DNA of 18,188 nt, taken from Pseudomonadota bacterium. GTDB lineage: Bacteria; Pseudomonadota; Alphaproteobacteria; Rhizobiales; Xanthobacteraceae. The position numbers were made by a program, and so were the translations under genes. Positions 1 to 7,317 of this stretch are shown here, piece by piece. Below the pieces are notes generated by a model that saw nothing but the letters and a program-made list of their open reading frames with translations, was not told the origin of the DNA and ran no database searches. The number at the start of each line of letters is the position of its first letter. The stretch's first letter is position 1. The stretch is taken from contig JAEYAU010000093.1 of assembly GCA_023404705.1 (NCBI GenBank), positions 1 through 18,188 on the forward strand. The letters run 5' to 3'.

Positions 1-452
1 AGCCCGACGCCGCCCGCGGCGCCGAGCACCAGCACGCTCTCGCCCGCCGCCATGCCGGCGCGCTCGCGCAGCGCGAACCACGCGGTCTGGTAGGGCAGGC
101 CGAGCGCGGCGGCCGTTCCGGCCACAAGCGCCTGCGGCACCGGAAAGCAGTTCGCGGCGGGCGCGCGGATCTTCTCCGCATAGGCGCCGTGCTCGAGCTG
201 CAAGGCGACGCGCGTGCCGACCGTGAGGCCGGTCACGCCCGCGCCGAGCGCGGCGACGCGCCCGACCGCGGATTTTCCCGGAATGAAAGGCAGCGGCGGC
301 TTGAACTGATAGCGGCCGTCGATCACCAGCAGGTCGGGATAGTTCTGCTCGATCGCCTCCGCATCGACGATCACCTCGCCGGCGCCGGGCTGCGGATCGG
401 GCCATTCCTCGAGCGCCGCCGATCCGAAGTCCCGCACCACGATCGCTTTCAC
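1..452 (-). CDS. Zinc-independent quinone oxidoreductase-like MDR protein (3' end cut by window)
   Basis: This is the N-terminal 150 residues of a medium-chain dehydrogenase/reductase of the NADPH:quinone oxidoreductase type. The visible part holds the GroES-like catalytic fold (residues about 1-120, with FIPGKSAVGRV near 57-66 and the YQTAW segment at 121-125). It ends in the start of the NAD(P)-binding domain, GAAGGVG at 144-150. No zinc-ligand cysteine cluster is visible, which fits the zinc-free branch. The start is a GTG at 452-450 that overlaps the TGA of the upstream CoA-transferase family gene in a GTGA, so translation is probably coupled and this is the last visible gene of the operon. 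By family it would reduce a quinone, an enone or an enoyl thioester with NADPH; the substrate cannot be told. The C-terminus lies outside the window. Confidence 0.85.
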   Translation of the reverse strand, partial: MKAIVVRDFGSAALEEWPDPQPGAGEVIVDAEAIEQNYPDLLVIDGRYQFKPPLPFIPGKSAVGRVAALGAGVTGLTVGTRVALQLEHGAYAEKIRAPAANCFPVPQALVAGTAAALGLPYQTAWFALRERAGMAAGESVLVLGAAGGVG

Positions 453-1564
453 GGCTCGGCTCCCGAAGGAGAGCCCAGCGTCGGCGCCGCGAGCGCCTCA
501 TCGGCCGTCCCACGGAACGCTGCGTCGATCGGCACGGGCAGGGCAGGCAGCCGGTCGCCGGCCTCATTCACCAGCGCGCGGCTGAACAGCCCGCGCGCCG
601 TCACATGCGGATCGTCCAACGCCTCGCGTAAGTTCGCGACGATCGAGCAGCAGCAGTCGCGCCCCGCGAAGCGCTTGCGCCAGATCTCGCTGCTCTCGCT
701 GCGGATGATCGCGGCGACGCGCTGCGCCGTCTTCTGGGGATCGCGCCGGTCGTCGCGCAGCTCGACCTCGAGGGCGATGATGTCGCAGAACTCGTCCCAG
801 AACTTCTGCTCCAGCGGCGCCGCCGCGACCATGCGATCGTCGGCGGTCGCATAGAGCCGATAGCGCGCCGAACCGCCGGTCACGCGATCCGCGCCGTTGC
901 CGGGCCATTGCCCGGCCGCAAGCCCGTTGCCGATCGCCCAGTACATGAAGGTGAACAGGTTGTCGCTCATCGCGACATCGAGATAGCGACCGTGCCCCGT
1001 GTGCGCGCGCTCGGTGAGCGCCAGCAGGATATTCATCACGGCCGGGTAGGCGCCGCCCGCGATGTCTGCGATCAGCGCCGGCGGCACGACGGGTCGATCG
1101 AGCGGCCCCATGGAGAGCGCGAGCAGTCCCGCGTCGCCGATGTAGTTGAGATCGTGGCCCGCGACGTCCCGCTTCGGTCCGTTCTGGCCATAGCCGGTGA
1201 TCGAGCAATAGACGATGCGCGGATTGATCTTCGCGACCTCGTCGTAGCCGAGACTGAGCCGCGCCATCACGCCGGGACGGAACTGCTCGACCAACACATC
1301 CGCGCGCGCGATCAGGGGATCGAGCTTGGTGCGATCCGCCGGATCCTTCAGGTCGAGTGCGAGGCTCTTCTTGCCGCGGTTGAGCAGCGCGAAGTTGACG
1401 CTGTCGCGGCCCCATTTCGGGTCATAGCCGCGCATCTCCTCGCCGCGACCGGGCCGCTCGATCTTGATCACCTCGGCGCCCGCTTCGGCGAGCAGCAGCG
1501 TCGCCATCGGTCCCGGCAGCAAGGTCGAGAAGTCGAGCACCAGCAGGCCTTCCAGCGGTCGCAT
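449..1564 (-). CDS. Family III CoA-transferase fold protein, alpha-methylacyl-CoA racemase-like
   Basis: A 371-residue CaiB/BaiF (family III) protein. The N-terminus has the usual LLVLDFSTLLPGPMATLLLAE segment. Three residues match the racemase (AMACR/MCR) active site rather than a transferase: His137 in AGHDLNY, Asp167 in ADIAGG and Glu252 in PLEQKFW. Known AMACR enzymes invert the 2-methyl centre of acyl-CoA esters so that the S-isomer can enter beta-oxidation; I infer a similar role here, with CoA transfer as the alternative. A much longer open frame continues upstream to about 2212, but it only reads through the neighbouring genes. The ATG at 1564 is preferred because it lies in a TGATG overlap with the upstream gene and begins the conserved domain at once. 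The 3' end overlaps the next gene by four bases. Confidence 0.88.
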   Translation of the reverse strand: MRPLEGLLVLDFSTLLPGPMATLLLAEAGAEVIKIERPGRGEEMRGYDPKWGRDSVNFALLNRGKKSLALDLKDPADRTKLDPLIARADVLVEQFRPGVMARLSLGYDEVAKINPRIVYCSITGYGQNGPKRDVAGHDLNYIGDAGLLALSMGPLDRPVVPPALIADIAGGAYPAVMNILLALTERAHTGHGRYLDVAMSDNLFTFMYWAIGNGLAAGQWPGNGADRVTGGSARYRLYATADDRMVAAAPLEQKFWDEFCDIIALEVELRDDRRDPQKTAQRVAAIIRSESSEIWRKRFAGRDCCCSIVANLREALDDPHVTARGLFSRALVNEAGDRLPALPVPIDAAFRGTADEALAAPTLGSPSGAEP

Positions 1565-2193
1565 CAGCGCGATCTCCGCATCGTGGCGACGACCGCGCGC
1601 CGCGCCGGCGCGAAGCCGGGCGTGCCGTAGACCTTGTGCAGCGCATACGTGACGTCGTAATGGTGCGCGAGCCCGCCGCGCTCCAGCCGCTCGATCGGCC
1701 CGTCGCGATAGCCGAGCCCGAGGCGGCAGGTGAGATCCATGTCGGCGGCCGTTGCGAGCCCTTCGTCGAGCAGCCGCAGCGCGTCGTTGTACTTCGGCCG
1801 CACCAGTCGATCGACAATGCGGCCGGCCTGATCGGCCGACACGACAACCGTGAAACCCGCCGCTTCGAACACCGCGCGCGCCGCCGCCATGGCGCTCTCC
1901 AGCGTGCGCGGCTGGCGCACCAGCTCGATAAGCGGCGAGGGTGGATCGTCGCCATTGCGATAGCGCGCGAAGCCGAGCACGTTCGAGCCTTCCTGGCCTG
2001 CGTGCTCGCCCGTGTGCACGCCGAGGCACTCGCTGCCGAGCTCGACCAGGATCGCGGCGCGGCTCGCATCCGCGGCCAATGGCGTGCCGAGATGCAGCAC
2101 CACGTCGGCTTCGGCGCTGGCGCCGGCGAGGAACGGATCGCCGTCCGGGAATGAGCGGCTCGTGCCGCTGCGCATGATCGTATAGCGCATCAT
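1564..2193 (-). CDS. 3-hydroxyacyl-CoA dehydrogenase C-terminal-domain protein without NAD site (PaaH second-half-like)
   Basis: A 209-residue protein. Residues about 120-205 form a 3-hydroxyacyl-CoA dehydrogenase C-terminal domain: AGRIVDRLV, an invariant-looking N in PKYNDALRLLDEG, then MDLTCRLGLGYRDGPIE. There is no GxGxxG dinucleotide site. The first ~115 residues (VLGFARY, PLIELVRQPRTLESAM, AVFEAAGF) instead look like the degenerate first part of the second unit of long PaaH-type dehydrogenases. The gene follows directly on a complete 292-residue dehydrogenase with a TGATG junction; together they would make 501 residues, close to a full PaaH-type enzyme. I infer a structural or regulatory partner subunit of the upstream enzyme, not an independent oxidoreductase. 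The ATG at 2193 (protein starts MMRY) was chosen for the overlap; a second ATG follows at 2190. Confidence 0.82.
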   Translation of the reverse strand: MMRYTIMRSGTSRSFPDGDPFLAGASAEADVVLHLGTPLAADASRAAILVELGSECLGVHTGEHAGQEGSNVLGFARYRNGDDPPSPLIELVRQPRTLESAMAAARAVFEAAGFTVVVSADQAGRIVDRLVRPKYNDALRLLDEGLATAADMDLTCRLGLGYRDGPIERLERGGLAHHYDVTYALHKVYGTPGFAPARRAVVATMRRSR

Positions 2194-3071
2194 CAGGCTC
2201 CGAACATGGCATTGCCGTCGTAACGGTGGAAGCCGCGGCCCGACTTGCGGCCGAGTAACCCGGCCGCCACCATCCGCCGCAGCAGCGGCGGGCAGGCGGC
2301 GCGCGGATCGAGGGTGATCGGATAGAACGCCTCGCACAGCCGGATCTGCGTATCGAGGCCGATCAGGTCGATCAGCTCCAGCGGTCCCATCTTGTAGCCG
2401 AGCGCGACCTTCACGGCCGTGTCGATGTCGGCCGGCGACGCGACGCCGGCTTCGACCGCGCGGATCGCGTCGTTGTTGTACGGCACCAGCAGCGCATTGA
2501 GAATGAAGCCCGGCTTGTCCTGCGTGCGGACCGGCGTCTGCCCGCAGGCTTCGGTCCAGGCCCAGGCGGCGCGGAACGTCTCGTCCGACGTCAGCAGCCC
2601 GGGCGACATCTCGATCAGCTTCATCAATTGCGCGGGCAGGCAGAAATGCATGCCGACCACGCGGTCCGGCCGCTTGGTGCCGGCCGCGATCTCGGTGATC
2701 GACAGCGTCGAGGTGTTGGACGCGAAGATCGTGTGCGCGGGACAGATGGCGTCGAGCTGGCCGAACAGCGTACGCTTGATCTGCAGCTCCTCGAACACGG
2801 CTTCGATCACGAGATCGCAGGCCGCGAGATCGGCGAGTTCCGTCGTGCGCGTCAGGCGTCCGAGCACTGCATCGCGCTCGGCGGCCGTCATCTTGCCGCG
2901 CTCCACGGACTTGCCGAAGAAGCCGGCGCTCTGCTGCGCGGCGCGCTCGAGGCCTTGCGCCGACTGGTCGTAGCAGACGGTCGCAAAGCCAGCCCGCGCT
3001 GCCACGATGGCGATGCCGGCGCCCATCGTGCCGCCCGCGCCGCAGACTCCGACCGTCTTGATCCCGCTCAT
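2193..3071 (-). CDS. 3-hydroxyacyl-CoA (3-hydroxybutyryl-CoA type) dehydrogenase
   Basis: A 292-residue NAD-dependent dehydrogenase that oxidises L-3-hydroxyacyl-CoA to 3-ketoacyl-CoA. The Rossmann motif GAGGTMGAG is at 11-19. Acidic cofactor residue D35 sits in CYDQ. Catalytic Ser118 (ASNTSTL), His142 and its partner Glu154 (KLIE) are present, as is Asn192 in PGFILNALL. The C-terminal helical domain runs from about 186 to the end and finishes with GLLGRKSGRGFHRYDG, typical of the family. One oddity: the usual HFFNP motif reads HFCLP, so the conserved Asn next to the catalytic His is Leu145. PGFxxNR also lacks its Arg. The ATG overlaps the stop of the acyl-CoA dehydrogenase gene (ATGA). The reaction fits after the hydratase in the same operon. 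Confidence 0.92.
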   Translation of the reverse strand: MSGIKTVGVCGAGGTMGAGIAIVAARAGFATVCYDQSAQGLERAAQQSAGFFGKSVERGKMTAAERDAVLGRLTRTTELADLAACDLVIEAVFEELQIKRTLFGQLDAICPAHTIFASNTSTLSITEIAAGTKRPDRVVGMHFCLPAQLMKLIEMSPGLLTSDETFRAAWAWTEACGQTPVRTQDKPGFILNALLVPYNNDAIRAVEAGVASPADIDTAVKVALGYKMGPLELIDLIGLDTQIRLCEAFYPITLDPRAACPPLLRRMVAAGLLGRKSGRGFHRYDGNAMFGA

Positions 3072-4234
3072 TTGCTGACGAAGCTCCGGCCGATGAGTTG
3101 CCGATGCACCTGGTTGGTCCCTTCCCAGATCTGCGTGATCTTTGCGTCGCGCATCAGCCGCTCGACGCGAAAGTCGCGCACATAGCCGTAGCCGCCATGC
3201 ATCTGCACGGCCTCCGTCGCGATCCGCATGGCAAGATCGGAGCCGCGCATCTTCGCCATGGAGGCCTGCAGCCCGAAATCACTGGCGCCGCTTTCGACGA
3301 GGTCGCACACATAGTCGAGCCACACCTCCGCCATGGCGAGATCGGTCGCGAGGTCCGCGAGCGAGAACTGGTTGCCCTGGAACTCGGCGATGCGGCGGCC
3401 CGACTGCTTGCGCTCGTTCATGTAGGCGACCATGTCGCCGAAGGCCGCGCGCGCGATGCCCAGCGCATGCGCGGCGACGCTCGGCCGCGACTTGTTGAGG
3501 GAGGCGAACAGGATCTTCAGCCCGTCGCCCGGCTCACCGAGCAGGTTCGCGCGCGGCACGCGGCAGCCGTCGAAGTCGATTGCGGCCGTCGAGGAGCCGC
3601 GATGCCCCATCTTCTCCTCGATCCGAGCCACCGAGAAACCGGGCGTGCCCTTCTCGAGCACCAGCGCCGAGATCGCACCCTTGGCGTCGTCGATCTCGCT
3701 CCACTTGCCGAACAGCAGGATGCGGTCCGCCACGTCGCCGCTGGTGATGAAGATCTTGCCACCGTCGATGACGATCTGATCTCCGTCCGGCCGGAAGCGC
3801 GTGCGCATGCCGGTTGCGTCCGAGCCGGCATTCGGCTCGGTGATGGCGAGCGCACCGAGCCCGCCCTCGGCGATCGCGGGCAGCAGTCGCTGCTTCTGCT
3901 CCTCGGTGCCGAAATCGATCAGCGGCTTCATGCCGTGAAAGGTGGTCGCGTAGATGATGCCGGTCGACGCGCAAGCCTCGCTGATCAGCTTCACGACCGC
4001 GACATAGAGCCGGAATCGCATCGGCGATCCGCCATAGGCCTCAGGGACGAACAGGCCGTTCAGCCCGAGCGCGTTCAGCGACTTGACGTTCTCCCACGGA
4101 AACGCGCCACTGCGGTCGATCTCGTCGGCATTCGGTCGAATGACTTCGTCGCAGACACGGCGCACTTGGTCGAGCACCAGCCGCTCGTCCTGGCTCCAGT
4201 CCCGCCGCTCCTCGATCTGCTCGAAGATCTTCAT
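3068..4234 (-). CDS. Acyl-CoA dehydrogenase (FAD)
   Basis: A 388-residue acyl-CoA dehydrogenase, full family length, with the three usual parts. The helical N-terminus holds VPEAYGG. The middle beta domain carries the FAD signature ALAITEPNAGSDATG and later KIFITSGDVAD. The C-terminal helical domain ends with EAVQMHGGYGYVRDF and ITQIWEGTNQVHRQLIG. Glu371 in WEGT is at the position of the catalytic base of MCAD/SCAD-type enzymes. It should insert the alpha-beta double bond and pass electrons to ETF, which is not encoded here. The open frame extends upstream to 4525 through the SDR gene, but the ATG at 4234 is in a TGATG overlap with the SDR stop and begins MKIFEQ, so I take that start. In the alicyclic-acid analogy this is the AliB step. 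Confidence 0.94.
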   Translation of the reverse strand: MKIFEQIEERRDWSQDERLVLDQVRRVCDEVIRPNADEIDRSGAFPWENVKSLNALGLNGLFVPEAYGGSPMRFRLYVAVVKLISEACASTGIIYATTFHGMKPLIDFGTEEQKQRLLPAIAEGGLGALAITEPNAGSDATGMRTRFRPDGDQIVIDGGKIFITSGDVADRILLFGKWSEIDDAKGAISALVLEKGTPGFSVARIEEKMGHRGSSTAAIDFDGCRVPRANLLGEPGDGLKILFASLNKSRPSVAAHALGIARAAFGDMVAYMNERKQSGRRIAEFQGNQFSLADLATDLAMAEVWLDYVCDLVESGASDFGLQASMAKMRGSDLAMRIATEAVQMHGGYGYVRDFRVERLMRDAKITQIWEGTNQVHRQLIGRSFVSK

Positions 4235-4941
4235 CACAGAAACATGCCTTGGCCGCCATCCAGATAGATGGTCTCGCCCGTGAGATAGCCGATGTCCTCG
4301 GCGAACAGCGCGCCGACGATCCGCGCGACCTCGTCCACCTGGCCGGCGCGGCCCAACGGGACGCGCTTGTCGAGCCAGGCGCGGATCTTGTCCTTGCCGA
4401 GGAAGTCGCGGTTGAGGTCCGTCTCGATGTAGCCGGGCGCGACATTCATCACGCGGATCCGGTCGCGCGCCCATTCGGCCGCGAGGCAGCGCGTGATGGC
4501 GCCGACCGCGGCCTTGGAGGCGCAATAGGCGAGGCTGCTCGGCACGCCGAGCTTGTCGAAGAACGATCCGATATTGACGATCAGTCCGCCGCCCGCGGCG
4601 GCCAGATGCGGATGCGCCTCGCGCGCCGCGACCAGGGCGGCCGTCGCATTGAGCCGTATCGTCTCTTCGAACTCCGCCGCGCTCAGCGCGGCGCTCGGTC
4701 GCGCCGTATGCGCGCCCGCATTGTTGACGAGGCCGATGAGGGACGCCTGTGCTGCAATCCCGCGGATCGCCGCCGCGACCGAGGCTTCGTCCGTCACGTC
4801 GCAGGCAACGCCGCGTCCCGCGGCGCTCGTGCCGGAGCGCGACAGCCCGACCACCGCGAAGCCGCGCCGCGCGAGATCCGTCGCGATCGCGGCGCCGATG
4901 CCGCGGCTTGCGCCCGTGACGATGATCTGCCCGTCAGGCAT
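4234..4941 (-). CDS. Short-chain dehydrogenase/reductase (SDR)
   Basis: A 235-residue classical SDR. The cofactor motif TGASRGIG is at 9-16, the LVNNAG motif at 71-76, and Asn98 (IRLNAT), Ser126 (NIGS), Tyr139 and Lys143 (YCASK) make the complete catalytic tetrad. The C-terminal end GYLTGETIYLDGGQG is typical of 3-oxoacyl/2-hydroxyacyl-type members. I infer oxidation of a hydroxyacyl-CoA ring or chain intermediate, the role of BadH (2-hydroxycyclohexanecarboxyl-CoA dehydrogenase) in the R. palustris pathway; a generic FabG-like activity cannot be excluded. An open frame runs further upstream to 4995, but the ATG at 4941, overlapping the enoyl-CoA hydratase stop by eight bases, places the TGxxxGIG motif nine residues in, as usual. 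Confidence 0.92.
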   Translation of the reverse strand: MPDGQIIVTGASRGIGAAIATDLARRGFAVVGLSRSGTSAAGRGVACDVTDEASVAAAIRGIAAQASLIGLVNNAGAHTARPSAALSAAEFEETIRLNATAALVAAREAHPHLAAAGGGLIVNIGSFFDKLGVPSSLAYCASKAAVGAITRCLAAEWARDRIRVMNVAPGYIETDLNRDFLGKDKIRAWLDKRVPLGRAGQVDEVARIVGALFAEDIGYLTGETIYLDGGQGMFL

Positions 4942-5701
4942 CGCGGAACTCCGGCTTCCGCTTCTCGACGAAGGCTGCCATGCCTTCCTCGGCATCGCGC
5001 GTGCGATAGGCGAGCGTGGAAAGCTCCGCCTCGATCGCGAGCCCTTCGGCGAGCGGCACGTCGCGCGCCCGTTGCACGGCCTCGCGCGCGAAGCCGAGCA
5101 CCGGCAGGCTGTATCCCGTGAAGCCGCGTGTAAAAGCCATTGCGGCGTCCAGCGGATCGCCCTCGACGATGCGGTTCACCAACCCGATCCGCTCCGCTTC
5201 GGCCGCATCGACGGCGCGTCCCGTCAGGATCATCTCCAGCGCGCGCGCTTCGCCGATGAGGCGCGGCAGCCGCTGCGTGCCGCCATAGCCCGGGATCAAG
5301 CCCAGCTTGATCTCCGGCAAGCCCATCCTCGCGTTGGCCGTGGCAAGCCGGAACGTGCAGGCGAGCGCAAGCTCCAGGCCGCCGCCGAACGCGTAGCCAT
5401 TAATCATAGCGATCGACGGCATTGGCAGCCGCTCGATCCTGCCGAACACCTGTTGGCCGAGCTCGGCGCCGCGCTTCTGCGCCACGAGATCGCGGCCGCG
5501 CAGTTCCGGAATATCCGCGCCCGCGCAAAAGGCCTTCGTGCCGGCGCCGATGACGATCAGCGCCCGCGCCTTGCTGGCCGCAGCCTCGTCCAGCAATTCA
5601 CCGAGCCGCTGCAGCACTGCGAAGGAGAGCGCGTTCAGCGCCTCCGGTCGGTCCAGCGTCAGCACGGCGACGTCCTCATGAGTAGCGAGACGCGGGCTCA
5701 T
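4934..5701 (-). CDS. Enoyl-CoA hydratase (crotonase, both catalytic Glu present)
   Basis: A 255-residue crotonase. Both glutamates used for hydration are in place: Glu110 in FGGGLELALAC and Glu130 in LPEIKLGLIPGYGGTQRL, equivalent to Glu144 and Glu164 of rat mitochondrial hydratase. The oxyanion-hole segment is AFCAGADI at 57-64. The protein ends with the family-typical EKRKPEF. It should add water to the 2-enoyl-CoA made by the acyl-CoA dehydrogenase of this operon. In the analogy with cyclohexanecarboxylate degradation it takes the place of BadK. The start ATG at 5701 overlaps the ligase stop (ATGA). Of the crotonases in the window this is the only one with the full hydratase pair. Confidence 0.93.
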   Translation of the reverse strand: MSPRLATHEDVAVLTLDRPEALNALSFAVLQRLGELLDEAAASKARALIVIGAGTKAFCAGADIPELRGRDLVAQKRGAELGQQVFGRIERLPMPSIAMINGYAFGGGLELALACTFRLATANARMGLPEIKLGLIPGYGGTQRLPRLIGEARALEMILTGRAVDAAEAERIGLVNRIVEGDPLDAAMAFTRGFTGYSLPVLGFAREAVQRARDVPLAEGLAIEAELSTLAYRTRDAEEGMAAFVEKRKPEFRDA

Positions 5702-7317
5702 GCGCTCTTCTCCCGCGGCTGCCAGCGGATCGGCGTCAGCGCGATCTCGCCGCGGCGCGCCATGGCGGCGAGCTCGCGCTTGAGGATCTTGCCGCTCGCG
5801 GTGAGCGGGAAGCTCTCGAAGCGTACGAAATATTCCGGCATGTCGAACTTCGACACGCCTTCGCGCGCGAGATGTGCCAGCAGCTCGTCCGGCTCCACGC
5901 GGCCCATCACGCCGATGCACATGCGCTCGCCCAGGCGCTCGTCCGGCACCGGAAAGCAGGCCACGCGATCCACCGCCGCATGGCGCACCGCCAGCGCCTC
6001 CACATGCGCCGGATAGATGTTGTGCCCGCCGCGGATGATGAGGTCCTTGAGCCGGCCTTCGATCTTCAGATTGCCGTGCCGGTCCATGATGCCGAGATCG
6101 CCCGACATGAACCAGCCGTCGCGGTTGAACGATGTCTCGGTCGCGGATTGGTTGTCGAAATAGCCGAGCATCAATGCGGCGCCGCGCCCGCCGATATGGC
6201 CGACCTCGCCGACACCGACCGGCCGGTCCGCATCCGCAGGATCGAACAGTCGCACCTCATAGGCGCGTCCGCCGCGCCCGCAGGTGCCGATGATCGTCTC
6301 GGTCTCGTCGGTCGGATACGTGTACTGGTGCGAGGAGTTCTCGGTCATGCCGTAGACGTTCTGCGGCTTGATGCCCTGCTTGACAAAGGCCTCGGCCACC
6401 GCGGGCGGGATCGGCGCGCCCGCCATATAGAACACGGCGACGCGCCCGAGCCGCGCAACGCCGCGCCGGCGCTGCTCGGCCAGCACGTCCATCGCATGCG
6501 TCGGCACGCCCAGCACATAGGTCGCGCCACTCTCGGTGATCCAGTCGAGACGGCTGACACCCGCGGGCGGATCGTCGGTCACCAGCAGCCCGCCCGCGAG
6601 CAGCCATTGCGCCACCGCAACCCAGGCGATGTGATGCGAGAGCGGCGAGAGCGTGAGGATCACGCTGTCCGGCCCGTGGCCCCAGTCACGCACCATGTCG
6701 CGCGCATTGGCGAGCAGCGTGTTCGCCGAATGCATCACGCATTTCGGCGTGCCGGTCGTGCCCGACGTGAAGGCGAGATACATCACGACGTCGGGATCCG
6801 TGCAGGGCGGCGTCGCGTTTGGCGCCGGCGCCGGGAAGGACTCCGGCGTGTACACGGTCTTCAGCGAGGGCACGCCCGCGAGCACCGCATCGAAATTGAC
6901 GCTCGCCCGGTCCGCGCCCCAGCCGGCTTCCGTCACCAGCGCGCGCGCCGAAAGCTGACGCAGCAGCTGCGCGATCTCCTCGCAGGTGTAGGTGCGATGG
7001 AGCGACGGATTGCACGCAAATCCCTCGCGCGCGCAGGCGAGCAGCGTGACGACGGCTTCGGCGCGGTTCGACATCCAGATCGACACGCGATCGCCGCCCA
7101 CGAGCCCGTAGACGCGTAGGTCCGCCGCGACGCCGTCCACCCGATCGAGGAGTTGCTGCCATGTGAGCGTGCGCTTGCCGTCGCGCAACGCCGGCGCGTT
7201 CGGTCGGCCGGTCGCATGCCGCGCCAGCAGCCCATAGAACGTGTCCTTCTGCCACAAGCCCTGCTCGTAGTAGCGCCGCGCCGCGGCCGGGTGATGCAGG
7301 GTGAGGAACGGCCGCAT
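5698..7317 (-). CDS. Acyl-CoA synthetase (AMP-forming), AliA/carboxylate-CoA ligase type
   Basis: A 539-residue adenylate-forming enzyme that activates a carboxylic acid with ATP and CoA. The ATP/P-loop motif TSGTTGTPK is at 184-192, YGMTE at 322-326, the ribose-binding Asp407 in SGDLG, the hinge GRLKDLIIRGG at 421-431 and the C-terminal catalytic Lys510 in TASGK. The N-terminus (RRYYEQGLWQKDTFYGLL) resembles cyclohexanecarboxylate-CoA ligase (AliA) and 2,3-dihydroxybenzoate-AMP ligase relatives rather than fatty-acyl ligases; this is by eye and does not fix the substrate. It has no signal peptide and would be cytosolic. The ATG follows the stop of the BadI-like gene with no gap. It is the natural entry enzyme for whatever acid the linked ABC importer brings in. 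Confidence 0.92.
   Translation of the reverse strand: MRPFLTLHHPAAARRYYEQGLWQKDTFYGLLARHATGRPNAPALRDGKRTLTWQQLLDRVDGVAADLRVYGLVGGDRVSIWMSNRAEAVVTLLACAREGFACNPSLHRTYTCEEIAQLLRQLSARALVTEAGWGADRASVNFDAVLAGVPSLKTVYTPESFPAPAPNATPPCTDPDVVMYLAFTSGTTGTPKCVMHSANTLLANARDMVRDWGHGPDSVILTLSPLSHHIAWVAVAQWLLAGGLLVTDDPPAGVSRLDWITESGATYVLGVPTHAMDVLAEQRRRGVARLGRVAVFYMAGAPIPPAVAEAFVKQGIKPQNVYGMTENSSHQYTYPTDETETIIGTCGRGGRAYEVRLFDPADADRPVGVGEVGHIGGRGAALMLGYFDNQSATETSFNRDGWFMSGDLGIMDRHGNLKIEGRLKDLIIRGGHNIYPAHVEALAVRHAAVDRVACFPVPDERLGERMCIGVMGRVEPDELLAHLAREGVSKFDMPEYFVRFESFPLTASGKILKRELAAMARRGEIALTPIRWQPREKSA

Noticed and set aside
449..2212. A 587-residue fused reading of the AMACR-like protein
   Set aside because: The first ~216 residues are an out-of-frame reading of the neighbouring gene, with Arg/Ala-rich composition. 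The conserved domain starts exactly at the ATG at 1564.
3098..4267. A 389-codon plus-strand open frame opposite the acyl-CoA dehydrogenase
   Set aside because: Antisense shadow; Arg/Asp/His-rich translation without any family motif.
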